A DNA stretch of 64,000 bases from DVEG01 sp964405435. GTDB lineage: Bacteria > Cyanobacteriota > Cyanobacteriia > Cyanobacteriales > Oscillatoriaceae. Numbering within the stretch: the first letter of the stretch is position 1; each line of letters begins with the position of its first letter. Below, piece by piece: positions 41,257 to 49,353 of the stretch. Made by a program: the position numbers and the translations under genes. The stretch covers positions 62,001 to 126,000 of the forward strand of contig CAYOOD010000004.1 in assembly GCA_964405435.1 (NCBI GenBank). Reading direction: 5' to 3'. Under the pieces are notes generated by a model, which had not been told where the DNA came from, ran no database searches, and saw only the letters and a list, made by a program, of their open reading frames with translations.

Positions 41257-41685
41257 GTGACGCCAATGCAACAGCCCAGCCAAGATCGGCAAAAAGCTCA
41301 CCTGGGTGCGGGATGGGCATCCCCCCTGCAAGTCAGCGTACAAGGAAACATCCAACTCAGTTCGGCAGAGCGAAACATCGAAGAGTCAATCTGGTTAATT
41401 CTGCGCACGGATTTGGGCGAACGGGTGTATCGACCGAATTTCGGCTCGCGCCTCTCCGAGCTAGCGTTTGCGCCCATGAATACTCAGACGCTCCTGCTGG
41501 CGCGCCTGTACGTTCAGGAAGCGTTGGAAATGTGGGAGCCGCGCATTGTTGTGGATGCGGTTCGCGCCGATCCCGATCCCGTGCGGGGGCGGGTAGACAT
41601 TATTATCGACTATCACCCCAAGGATTCTCACGATTCTCGCAGTTTGGTTTATCCGTTTTATTTGCTGGGTGGGGGAACTCAATAG
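41257..41685 (+). CDS. gp25-like baseplate wedge protein
   Basis: 142 aa. Classic GPW/gp25 pattern: GNIQLSSAERNIEESIWLIL, RTDLGERVYRPNFGSRLSEL and a late RGRVDIIIDYHPKD. gp25 proteins (TssE in type VI systems) start sheath polymerisation on the baseplate wedge. This resumes the right eCIS arm after the DUF928/CHASE2 block. Its TAG stop overlaps the GTG start of the gpJ-like gene. Confidence 0.94.
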   Translation: MTPMQQPSQDRQKAHLGAGWASPLQVSVQGNIQLSSAERNIEESIWLILRTDLGERVYRPNFGSRLSELAFAPMNTQTLLLARLYVQEALEMWEPRIVVDAVRADPDPVRGRVDIIIDYHPKDSHDSRSLVYPFYLLGGGTQ

Positions 41686-43895
41686 TGGTGGAATTTGATT
41701 ATTTACCGAAATTGCCGAAATCCGATTTAGACGATCGCGCCTTTAAGGATTTAGTGGACGAGTGCATTTTGCGCATTCCCCGCTACTGTCCTGAATGGAC
41801 GAATTACAATCCCAGCGACCCCGGCATTACGCTGATTGAACTATTTGCTTGGCTGACTGACCAAATGTTGCTCCGGTTCAATCAGATTCCCCGGCGCAAT
41901 TATATTGCTTTTTTGGAATTGTTGGGGATTCGCCTGCTCGCGCCGGCACCGGCTCAAACCGAGGTGACTTTTTACCTGACGAGCGCCCTTCCCGAAGCCT
42001 ACACGATTCCGGCGGGGGTGGAGCTGGCAACGGTGCGAACTGAATCTGAGGAGGCGGTTGTTTTCAGCACTGACGTGCCGCTGACGATCGCCAATCCCAG
42101 CTTGCGGCACTTTCTGTGCGCTGAAACGGCGGAAGAGTTGCCGCAGGTGCTGCGCGATCGCTTTGCCGGGTTGTGGACGCGGAAACCTGACGGAGAGTGG
42201 GGGGGCAGGGAACTGGCAATTTTCAGCGATCGCCCCCAGCCGGGGAACTGCTTTTACCTCGTCTTCGATCCCGCCGAACCCCTAGAAGGGAACGTGCTCG
42301 CCCTCACCTTCAAAGGAGAAGCCGCCACCCCCACCGGCATCAACCCCGACGCGCCGCCCCGCCGCTGGGAAGCGTGGAACGGCAGCGACTGGCAGCCGAT
42401 TCTCCTGCAGGAAGCAGACGACAGCACGCAAGGTTTTAGTTTTAGCGAAATCGTCCAGCAAGGCGGCAACCCCCTGCAAGGGGCAGATATTATTTTACAC
42501 TTGCCGACTCGCTGGCCAGTGGCCCGCTTTACCGCGTATCAGGGGCGATGGCTGCGCTGCACCTGCACCGCTCCCCAGCCCGCCCAACCGGGATACAGCA
42601 GTTCGCCGCGATTAGTCGCGCTTGCCGCGCGCGCGATCGGCGGCACCGTCGCCGCCTCTCAAAGTACCCCGATTCGGAACGAACTGTTAGGAGAGAGCGA
42701 CGGCACTGCCGGTCAAACCTTCCAACTGCAGGGCGTGCCCGTACTCGATCGCCGGGATGACGAATATATCGTCGTTACCCCTCCCGGAGGGTTGCCGCAA
42801 GCGTGGCAAGAAGTCGCGGATTTTTCCAACTCCGGCGCGGAAGACTGGCACTATACCATCGATTCGCGGACGGGTTTGGTGCAATTTGGCCCCCTGATTC
42901 GCGAACCCGCCCAACTCCAGCAGCAGACGCGGTGGCGCGCCCGAACGCAGCAGCCGCTGTTGCCGAGTAGCAGCGGCATCGGTGCCGGCTTGAATGCAGA
43001 AGAAATCCGAGCGATGGAGCGCCAGTACGGGGCAGTGCCGCCGCGCGGCTCCACCATCTACATCACGAGTTACCGCACCGGTGGGGGGCAGCGGGGGAAC
43101 GTGCAGCGGGGAACGATAACCGTGCCAAAGTCCGCGATTCCCTATGTGGCGCGGGTGGTGAATCACGCGCCCGCCCGCAACGGAGCCGACGCCGAATCCC
43201 TGGAAGATGCGGTGATTCGCGTGCCCGGGATTCTGCGCACGCGCGATCGCGCCGTCACCCCCGAAGATTTCGAGACACTAGCCATCCAAGCCGGCAGGGG
43301 AGCCGTTGCCCGCGCCCGCTGCCTGGGAGCCGCCACCCCGCAAGAAGCCGGCACCGTCCGCCTGCTCATCGTTCCCCAAGCCAACACCGAAGCGATCGCC
43401 CGGGGCGAAGGCATCAATCCCGAATTGCTCGCCCTCACCCCCCAACTGCAAGAACAAATCCTCGCCTACCTCGACGAGCGGCGGCTGCTGGGAGTGCAAG
43501 TGCGCTGCCTCGAACCCAACTACGTCGGCGTTTCCGTGCAAACCGAAGTTGCCCTCGAACCCGAATACAACAACCCCCGCGCCCGAGAGCAAATCCTCGC
43601 TCAATTGCGCGCTGCCCTGTACCGCTTTCTCAATCCCCTTACAGGCGGCCCCGACGGTACGGGATGGCCCTTCGGTCGCCCCGTCTATCCCTCAGATATC
43701 GTCACCCTTTTTCAGCAGACATCTGGCGTTCGGTATTTAGGCGTCGTGCAGCTTTTCGAGATTCGCAAGCAAGGAGCGAACTGGGTGCGCAGCCTGCCCC
43801 CCGATCCCGTCATCGATCCGGGTTCTCAGGGCTTAGCGTGTTCCTGGGCTGACAACCGGCTGCGCTCCGCTCACGTTATCAATTTGATTCAGTAG
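41685..43895 (+). CDS. gpJ-like baseplate wedge protein
   Basis: 736 aa from GTG at 41685 (TAGTG overlap with gp25; GGGGGAA at 41671-41677 as ribosome binding site); an upstream in-frame ATG at 41226 merely runs antiphase through gp25. N-terminus: FDYLPKLPKSDLDDRAFKDL, CPEWTNYNPSDPGITLIELF, WLTDQMLLRFNQIPRRNY, typical of P2 gpJ/T4 gp6-like baseplate proteins. The C-terminal third (TRDRAVTPEDFETLAIQAGR; AGTVRLLIVPQANTEA) matches the baseplate J-like core. It forms the wedge ring around the hub. Confidence 0.92.
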   Translation: MVEFDYLPKLPKSDLDDRAFKDLVDECILRIPRYCPEWTNYNPSDPGITLIELFAWLTDQMLLRFNQIPRRNYIAFLELLGIRLLAPAPAQTEVTFYLTSALPEAYTIPAGVELATVRTESEEAVVFSTDVPLTIANPSLRHFLCAETAEELPQVLRDRFAGLWTRKPDGEWGGRELAIFSDRPQPGNCFYLVFDPAEPLEGNVLALTFKGEAATPTGINPDAPPRRWEAWNGSDWQPILLQEADDSTQGFSFSEIVQQGGNPLQGADIILHLPTRWPVARFTAYQGRWLRCTCTAPQPAQPGYSSSPRLVALAARAIGGTVAASQSTPIRNELLGESDGTAGQTFQLQGVPVLDRRDDEYIVVTPPGGLPQAWQEVADFSNSGAEDWHYTIDSRTGLVQFGPLIREPAQLQQQTRWRARTQQPLLPSSSGIGAGLNAEEIRAMERQYGAVPPRGSTIYITSYRTGGGQRGNVQRGTITVPKSAIPYVARVVNHAPARNGADAESLEDAVIRVPGILRTRDRAVTPEDFETLAIQAGRGAVARARCLGAATPQEAGTVRLLIVPQANTEAIARGEGINPELLALTPQLQEQILAYLDERRLLGVQVRCLEPNYVGVSVQTEVALEPEYNNPRAREQILAQLRAALYRFLNPLTGGPDGTGWPFGRPVYPSDIVTLFQQTSGVRYLGVVQLFEIRKQGANWVRSLPPDPVIDPGSQGLACSWADNRLRSAHVINLIQ

Positions 43896-43945
43896 AGTGC
43901 TGAGTGCTGAGTGCTGAGTGCTGAGTGCTGAGTGCTGAGGTAGAG
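43894..43945. repeat. Heptamer repeat array (six GTGCTGA units)
   Basis: Six near-perfect tandem GTGCTGA units directly after the gpJ-like stop codon, before the four-helix gene. Homogeneous units suggest recent expansion. Confidence 0.9.
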
Positions 43946-43951
43946 TGATAA

Positions 43952-44407
43952 GTGATGAGTAGTAGAATCGAGCAATTTGAAACAATGAATATGAATAGTA
44001 AAATTGAACGGTTTGACAGTAAAACTGCCAGTAGCAAAGTCGAGCGCTTTGAAGATTTAATTGCTTGGAAAAAAGCCAGAATATTAACACGAGCAATTTA
44101 TGAGATTACGAGACAGGGCGATTTATCTAAAGATTTTGGATTGGCAAGGCAAATGGAACGAGCTGCTGTTTCTATAATGTCTAATATTGCCGAGGGGTTT
44201 GAGCGCAATCGGCATAACGAGTTTCATCAATTTCTTTCCATCGCAAAATCTTCTTGCGCCGAGCTTCGTTCTCAACTATATGTTGCTTTTGATGTCGGCT
44301 ATATCCATCCAAACCAATTCAATCAGCTTTTAACTCAAGCAGAAGAGGTTGGCAAAATTATCGGCGGTTTGCGAGCCTCTATTGAAAAAATAAGAGACAA
44401 ACAATAA
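43952..44407 (+). CDS. Four-helix-bundle (S23/IVP-type) protein
   Basis: 151 aa. The core (about residues 30-150: LIAWKKARILTRAIYEITRQ, ARQMERAAVSIMSNIAEGFE, NEFHQFLSIAKSSCAELRSQ, LLTQAEEVGKIIGGLRASI) matches the four-helix-bundle family first seen in 23S rRNA intervening sequences; its function is unknown. The N-terminus contains three degenerate copies of a SxxEqF-type segment (SRIEQFE, SKIERFD, SKVERFE). The gene is more AT-rich than its neighbours and lies between two heptamer arrays inside the baseplate operon, so it is probably a late insertion. The start is uncertain among several Met codons (43952, 43985, 43991). Confidence 0.8.
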   Translation: MMSSRIEQFETMNMNSKIERFDSKTASSKVERFEDLIAWKKARILTRAIYEITRQGDLSKDFGLARQMERAAVSIMSNIAEGFERNRHNEFHQFLSIAKSSCAELRSQLYVAFDVGYIHPNQFNQLLTQAEEVGKIIGGLRASIEKIRDKQ

Positions 44408-44580
44408 CAGACACTATAACTCAGCACCACGCAATAGGAACTCAAAACTAACTATGACTCCGCACTCAGCACTCAGCACTCAGCACTATTCCCCACTCAG
44501 CACTCAGCACTCAGCACTCAGCACTCAGCACTCAGCACTATTCCCCACTCAGCACTCAGCACTCAGCACTCAGCACTTAC
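44408..44580. repeat. Heptamer repeat array (TCAGCAC units) with CCACGCAATAGG module
   Basis: TCAGCAC units in three runs interrupted by TATTCCCCAC spacers. The left end holds CTCAGCACCACGCAATAGGA, the inverse of the module at 4270-4290. Orientation is opposite to the array at 43894-43945, so the four-helix gene is flanked by inverted arrays. Confidence 0.9.
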
Positions 44581-44581
44581 T

Positions 44582-45607
44582 ATGACTCAAAGTACCTGGC
44601 ACGGTAAAATTCTGCGCCTGCAATTAACTCCCATGCAGGTTGCCGAAGCCGCCCCCACGTCAGGGGTGGCGGTGGGGAGTTTGGCGACGGAGGAGGCGAT
44701 CGCTTCTGGCAGCGAAATACTGCTGCACCCGGGCGAACCCAGCGAAATAGTCGTGCAGTTAGAAAATTTGGGAAACCGCATCCTGCAATTAAACCTGCAA
44801 CTGGAAGGGGATTTCCCTGCTGAATGGTGTCAAATTTGGATGGAAGGGCGCGAACTTTTGCCGGGGCAGCGGATGGAAGCCGTGCTCTACTTCCAAGCGC
44901 CCGCCAATATTTTTGAGGATCGGGCGGCGGTTTCTGCGGGCGAAACCCTGACAATCGACTATCGCAGCCGCCTTTATGCCTGGGGTACGGAAGCAGATAC
45001 TGGCAGGAGATTTGTAGAGTCCTCAACGTTTAATCTTTACCTGCGTCCCCGCAGTCTCTACCTGAATTTTTTGCCCGCGCTTTACCGCGAAGTAGACTTT
45101 ATCGGGCGGTTCTTGAAAATTTTCGAGCAGGCGTTTGAACCTGCCGTACAAACTCTCGATACTTTGTGGGCGTATTTAGATGCTCTGACGGCTCCAGAGG
45201 CGCTGCTGCCCTTTCTAGCATACTGGGTTGCGTGGCCGATCGATCCGCGCTGGAGCGTTCAGAAACAGCGCCGCTTGATTCGTCAAGCCATGCAAATTTA
45301 CCGCTGGCGCGGCACGCGGCGCGGTTTGCGCCTTTACTTGCATTTATATACGGATTTGCCCCTAGACGAACACTTGCTCGATGAAGCCGACAAGCACATT
45401 GCGATCGAGGAAGCTTTCGGCAATGGATTTGTTTTAAATTCAACTCATTTAGGGCATGACGCGCTGATAGGAGGGGGTCGCCCTTATCATTTTATTGTCC
45501 GCCTGCGTCCAGATAACAGCGTTCAGGTCGATGAAAGGTTGGTGCGTACCATCATCGAACAGGAAAAGCCTGCTTTTTGTACTTACGAGCTTTATATCGA
45601 AACTTAA
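44582..45607 (+). CDS. P2 gpI-like tail/baseplate protein
   Basis: 341 aa. Residues 1-150 are a beta-rich N-terminal domain with Ig-like character (HPGEPSEIVVQLENLGNRIL). Residues about 150-340 match the phage tail protein domain: LYLNFLPALYREVDFIGRFL, FEQAFEPAVQTLDTLWAYLD, FLAYWVAWPIDPRWSVQKQR, RWRGTRRGLRLYLHLYT, ending PAFCTYELYIET. It fits the baseplate wedge with gpJ and gp25. A heptamer array touches the ATG, so the ribosome binding site is poor; translation may be affected. Confidence 0.9.
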   Translation: MTQSTWHGKILRLQLTPMQVAEAAPTSGVAVGSLATEEAIASGSEILLHPGEPSEIVVQLENLGNRILQLNLQLEGDFPAEWCQIWMEGRELLPGQRMEAVLYFQAPANIFEDRAAVSAGETLTIDYRSRLYAWGTEADTGRRFVESSTFNLYLRPRSLYLNFLPALYREVDFIGRFLKIFEQAFEPAVQTLDTLWAYLDALTAPEALLPFLAYWVAWPIDPRWSVQKQRRLIRQAMQIYRWRGTRRGLRLYLHLYTDLPLDEHLLDEADKHIAIEEAFGNGFVLNSTHLGHDALIGGGRPYHFIVRLRPDNSVQVDERLVRTIIEQEKPAFCTYELYIET

Positions 45608-45722
45608 AAGTGCTGAGTGCCTACTGCGTGGAAAGAAAGCACTTTTCACTCTCCACACTCACCACTTCACAATCTTTACTCCCCCACTCAGCACTCAGCA
45701 CTTTTTACTCTCCCACACTCCT
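45608..45722. repeat. Heptamer repeat remnants
   Basis: GTGCTGAGTGCCTACTGCGTGG at the left end (partial copy of the CCTATTGCGTGG module) and CTCAGCACTCAGCAC near 45690-45704. No gene; the reading frame of the next gene stays open through it by chance. Confidence 0.8.
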
Positions 45723-45723
45723 T

Positions 45724-47049
45724 ATGAGTCAATCATTTCCTCCCCCGCCTATCAATCCTTTTGAACGACTGCAAGTAACAGACGGCTTGCTGATTAATGC
45801 CGATCGCTGGCGTCGGGCGCACGACTACCACCGACAGCGGCAAAATGTTCACTATCAGTCTCTCAATCAGCCCGGAATTGTTTGCGATTTGGGCGTGCGT
45901 TTGATTCCGGCTCCTGCGGAGGTTGCGGCTCAATACCGAGATGGGCGATGGGTGGAAGTGCAGCCGGGGCTGGCGATTGATTTGTTTGGCAATATTATTG
46001 TGGTTCCGCAGCCGATCGAGTTTCGGATATCGACTGAGCCGGTTACAGAGGAACCGGTGATGGTTTACTTGGTGGTTAGTTATGTCGATCCGGAGCGACT
46101 GCAGCGCCAACAGGGGCGCGAGATGCTTCAAGAAACTTTTCGGATTGATGAAAAAACCACTCCGCCGGGAGAGTTGGAGGTGGAATTGTGCCGAATTTGG
46201 CTAACGCCGGATACGGTACAGTTAGAAAATCCTAAAGATGTATTTTTTCCGGGATATAATTGTCTGGATTTGCGCTACCGCACGCAGGCGCGATCGCGTC
46301 CCGAAGCCATTGTGCGCGTCGCCCAATTTAAGGGAAGCGATAGTTACAATCTTTCTTCCCTGTTGCAATCTCTATCCGCGCTTTATCCGGCTCTGCAAGG
46401 AGCGGAGACAGTGGGTGAAATTACTTTGCCCTCAAAAGAAGAAGCGCGATCGGATACTCAAGGTTGGCGGGGTTTAGAATGGGGTCAAAATTACGACCTG
46501 CTTTTTCTAAACAGCCGAGAAATCAGGCTAACTGCTGATTCATTCAAAGCGATAGAAAAATATTTAAATGCAGGCGGTGTACTTTTAGCAGAAGCGAATC
46601 CAGACGATACAGCAGCAATAGAAAGCGCCGTCGCCCTGGGCGAAGAAGTGGGCACTCCCGTGCAGGAATTGAAGCGCCTGAGCCGGAATCACCCCTTGCG
46701 ATCGCAACCTTTTTTATTTGCCGCGCTACCCGCGATAAATAAACAGCCAATTCGCATCGGCTGCGGCGGCGGAATTGTTTTAGTTGTGGGCGAACTTTCA
46801 GCCGCGTGGGGATTGGACGATCGCCTTTTTCTACCCAGAGAAACTATGCGCACCGCTCAAGAATTGGGAATTAATCTCTTGCATTTCGCTTGGCGGCGGC
46901 GACAGATGACGCAGTTAATCGCGCCGGATAGCGGTACAGCGCCACTGCCTAAAAAACAGGCGAGTTCAAAAACTAACAGGCGAGAAAACATGTTTGAAGC
47001 GCTAGCGGATGACGGTGCTGTGAAAGAAAAAAAATCTATTTCAGAATAA
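45724..47049 (+). CDS. eCIS-associated protein with DUF4159-like C-terminal part
   Basis: 441 aa from ATG 45724 (MSQSFPPPPINPFERLQV). The N-terminal third has the eCIS-typical pattern LLINADRWRRAHDYHRQRQN, then QPGIVCDLGVRLIPAPAEVA and VQPGLAIDLFGNIIVVPQP. The C-terminal half (LEWGQNYDLLFLNSREIRLT; AIEKYLNAGGVLLAEANPDD; CGGGIVLVVGEL) resembles DUF4159/glutamine-amidotransferase-like folds without evident catalytic Cys. It may decorate the baseplate. Heptamer arrays flank it on both sides. Confidence 0.75.
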   Translation: MSQSFPPPPINPFERLQVTDGLLINADRWRRAHDYHRQRQNVHYQSLNQPGIVCDLGVRLIPAPAEVAAQYRDGRWVEVQPGLAIDLFGNIIVVPQPIEFRISTEPVTEEPVMVYLVVSYVDPERLQRQQGREMLQETFRIDEKTTPPGELEVELCRIWLTPDTVQLENPKDVFFPGYNCLDLRYRTQARSRPEAIVRVAQFKGSDSYNLSSLLQSLSALYPALQGAETVGEITLPSKEEARSDTQGWRGLEWGQNYDLLFLNSREIRLTADSFKAIEKYLNAGGVLLAEANPDDTAAIESAVALGEEVGTPVQELKRLSRNHPLRSQPFLFAALPAINKQPIRIGCGGGIVLVVGELSAAWGLDDRLFLPRETMRTAQELGINLLHFAWRRRQMTQLIAPDSGTAPLPKKQASSKTNRRENMFEALADDGAVKEKKSISE

Positions 47050-47089
47050 CAACTTCAGCCACTACTCTCAGCACTGACACCCTTTCCAC

Positions 47090-47190
47090 TCCACACTATA
47101 AACTCCCCCACTCAGCACTCAGCACTCAGCACTCAGCACTCTACTGTGAACTCCCCCACTCAGCACTCAGCACTCAGCACTCAGCACTCT
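47090..47190. repeat. Heptamer repeat array (TCAGCAC units)
   Basis: Two blocks of tandem TCAGCAC with ACTCCCCCAC spacers between the 441-aa gene and the WD40 gene. Ends 20 bp before the AGGCAGGTGAC ribosome binding region. Confidence 0.9.
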
Positions 47191-47212
47191 TTTCAAGGCA
47201 GGTGACAAATTT

Positions 47213-49309
47213 ATGACAAAAAATCTCATCAGTGCGAATGTCTCGGCACAGGTGCTAAAATTTAAACCGGGCGGTTCACCTGCCGAGTTTGACGTGACTG
47301 TTGTCAATGAAAGCGATCGCTTTGCGTCTTTTCAGGTAGAGGTGACAGCCGCCGGAGTCGATGCCAATCCGGGCTATCGCTGGTACGCGCTTTCGCCCGC
47401 TGTTAGTGCTAAAAAACCCCCCGGCGACAGCACCCACTTTCACGTCGCGATCGCGGATACGCCCGTGCCCGGTTTCGCCGGATTAATGAACCTGACGGTG
47501 CGCATTTTTTCCCTAGAATTGCGCGACGAAGAACGGCAAATCGTGCGGCTTATCGTTCAGGAAGGAGCCAATTACAACGCCCTCAAGCTCGAACTGCCGC
47601 AGCGCGAATTTCAAGTTTATCCGAGCGAAAGTATTGAAATCCCCGTTCGCCTCACCAATCCAGTGCGGCAAACTGCTTTTGTTTCCCTAAGTTTCTTCGG
47701 ATTAGAGCCATCTTGGGCGCTCGGCAGAGCCGAAAGAAACTTGCAATTAGAACCGGGCGAATTGACAGAAATTCGCTTTGCTTGTCAGCCGCCTGCGGGT
47801 TCGATCGCTAAAATCTACCCGTTTGCGATCGAGGCGCGGAACCGCAGCGGAGCCCCGACTCGAATTGAAGGGCTCCTAGAAGTTCTTCCTACAGGTTCGG
47901 TGAAGTTTACTTGCACTCCCAACGAACAAACTATCCCCGCCACACGCGGCTCGAACGCTGTGACTTACGCGCTAGAATTTGAAAATACCAGCAACTTGCA
48001 CCAGCAGGTGAGAGTGGACATCCGGGGAAAAGACCGACAAAAATGCAATTTAGAGTTGCTTCCCGATACGGCAGAACTCAGCCCGGGCGAAATGAGCGAA
48101 CTGTTTTTAACAGTTAGCAAACAGCGGCATCGGTGGGGAATGCCGCAGAAGCTTTTATTAGAAGTTGCGCCGATTTTGTCGGAACCGCGCTCGCCCAATA
48201 CCGAGCCCCCCATACAGCCGATCAAACTGCACGTTCGCCCGCTCGTTCCCTTTTGGTTGCAACTTCTGGGATTGCTGCTTTTATTGCTGCTAATGTTCCT
48301 GTTATTATTTCAACCTGATCAGGGACATGTGGGGCCGGTTACTTCGGTCAGTTTCAGCGGACTAGCCGACAGAATTGTCAGCGGCTCCGACGATCAAACC
48401 CTCCGCACTTGGCGCGTGCGGGGCGATCGCATTGAATATGGCGGCATCTTGGCACCAACCGGAAAAGCAGCGCGCGTTGTTCGCTTCAAACCAGTCGATA
48501 ACACTCTCGTTGCGGCAGGTTTGGAAAATGGAGAGATTCAACTGTGGGATGTTTTGTCAAAGCAGCCCGAGAAAATTTTTGGCTTCTCTTATCAGAAAGA
48601 CGATCGCGTGTTTGAGCTGGAATTTACGAAAGACTCGCGCTCTTTGTTCAGCGGGCACGGCAGCGGCTTAGTTTTGCAGTGGAATCTCGATCGCGATTTG
48701 TCGGAAAACAGCGCTAGGGCAACTCAGCCAGCAGTAATGAAAAAATTGGACTTTGCGGTTTACGACATGGCGCTGGTGGGAAACGACGAGAAAAACCTGG
48801 CGATCGCAGGGCGCTACAATCAATTAGCTCTGTGGAATTTCAGCACCGACAAACTGCGACGCCTGCCATACCAAGCAGGCGGTCAGGACGATTACCTCAC
48901 GAGCCTCGATGTCGCGGCTGACAAGCCAAATCGCTTGGCAAGTGCTGACAACCAGGGCAACATGGCGCTGTGGAATATGCGCGAATGCCTGAGCGGCGAG
49001 GTTCCTTGCGAAATTCTCGACGAATGGGCGATCGCAAATGACAAACCCGTTCGCTCTGTAGCTCTGAGTGCCGACGGTTGCTATTTAGCCAGCGCGGGAG
49101 ATGACGGGCGAGTTCAACTTTGGCCCCTCACCTCAGAAGGCAAGCGCCATCCCAAATTTTTCGACGGGGTAATAGTGGCGAGACTGCCCGTAAAAGTCAA
49201 CAGCGTTGATATCAAATTAGCAGAGGGAAATATTTTCATCGCCAGTGGCAGCGACGACTACCGCGTCAGGCTGTATCGCGAGAAACTCGTCGATTCAGAC
49301 TGTGATTAA
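47213..49309 (+). CDS. Ig-like / transmembrane / WD40 protein of the eCIS locus
   Basis: 698 aa. Residues 1-335 hold Ig-like beta domains (EFDVTVVNESDRFASFQVEV; PSESIEIPVRLTNPVRQTAF; NAVTYALEFENTSNLHQQVR). One very hydrophobic helix (about 343-366) is followed by seven or so WD40 blades (GHVGPVTSVSFSGLADRIVS, SDDQTLRTWRV, NGEIQLWDVLSK, DGRVQLWPL, SDDYRVRLYRE). The Ig part has no signal peptide. A single-pass membrane protein in a CIS locus is a candidate anchor: membrane (thylakoid)-anchored CIS are described from multicellular cyanobacteria. Topology and anchoring are inferred. The 989-aa gene follows after 44 bp. Confidence 0.82.
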   Translation: MTKNLISANVSAQVLKFKPGGSPAEFDVTVVNESDRFASFQVEVTAAGVDANPGYRWYALSPAVSAKKPPGDSTHFHVAIADTPVPGFAGLMNLTVRIFSLELRDEERQIVRLIVQEGANYNALKLELPQREFQVYPSESIEIPVRLTNPVRQTAFVSLSFFGLEPSWALGRAERNLQLEPGELTEIRFACQPPAGSIAKIYPFAIEARNRSGAPTRIEGLLEVLPTGSVKFTCTPNEQTIPATRGSNAVTYALEFENTSNLHQQVRVDIRGKDRQKCNLELLPDTAELSPGEMSELFLTVSKQRHRWGMPQKLLLEVAPILSEPRSPNTEPPIQPIKLHVRPLVPFWLQLLGLLLLLLLMFLLLFQPDQGHVGPVTSVSFSGLADRIVSGSDDQTLRTWRVRGDRIEYGGILAPTGKAARVVRFKPVDNTLVAAGLENGEIQLWDVLSKQPEKIFGFSYQKDDRVFELEFTKDSRSLFSGHGSGLVLQWNLDRDLSENSARATQPAVMKKLDFAVYDMALVGNDEKNLAIAGRYNQLALWNFSTDKLRRLPYQAGGQDDYLTSLDVAADKPNRLASADNQGNMALWNMRECLSGEVPCEILDEWAIANDKPVRSVALSADGCYLASAGDDGRVQLWPLTSEGKRHPKFFDGVIVARLPVKVNSVDIKLAEGNIFIASGSDDYRVRLYREKLVDSDCD

Positions 49310-49353
49310 GCGGGATGAAACTGTGAGGGCGCTATTTTTCTAAGGAGGAAAAA

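Noticed and set aside
41226..41684. Extended 889-aa start for the gpJ-like protein
   Set aside because: The first 153 residues run out of phase through the gp25 gene, which is clearly real; GTG at 41685 with GGGGGAA upstream is better.
43894..44580. CRISPR-like impression of regular repeats
   Set aside because: Units are 7 bp without unique spacers and no cas genes are near; these are tandem heptamer arrays.
45577..45723. Extended start of the 441-aa protein
   Set aside because: The extension overlaps the gpI-like gene and translates repeat DNA; the ATG at 45724 is followed by family-like sequence.
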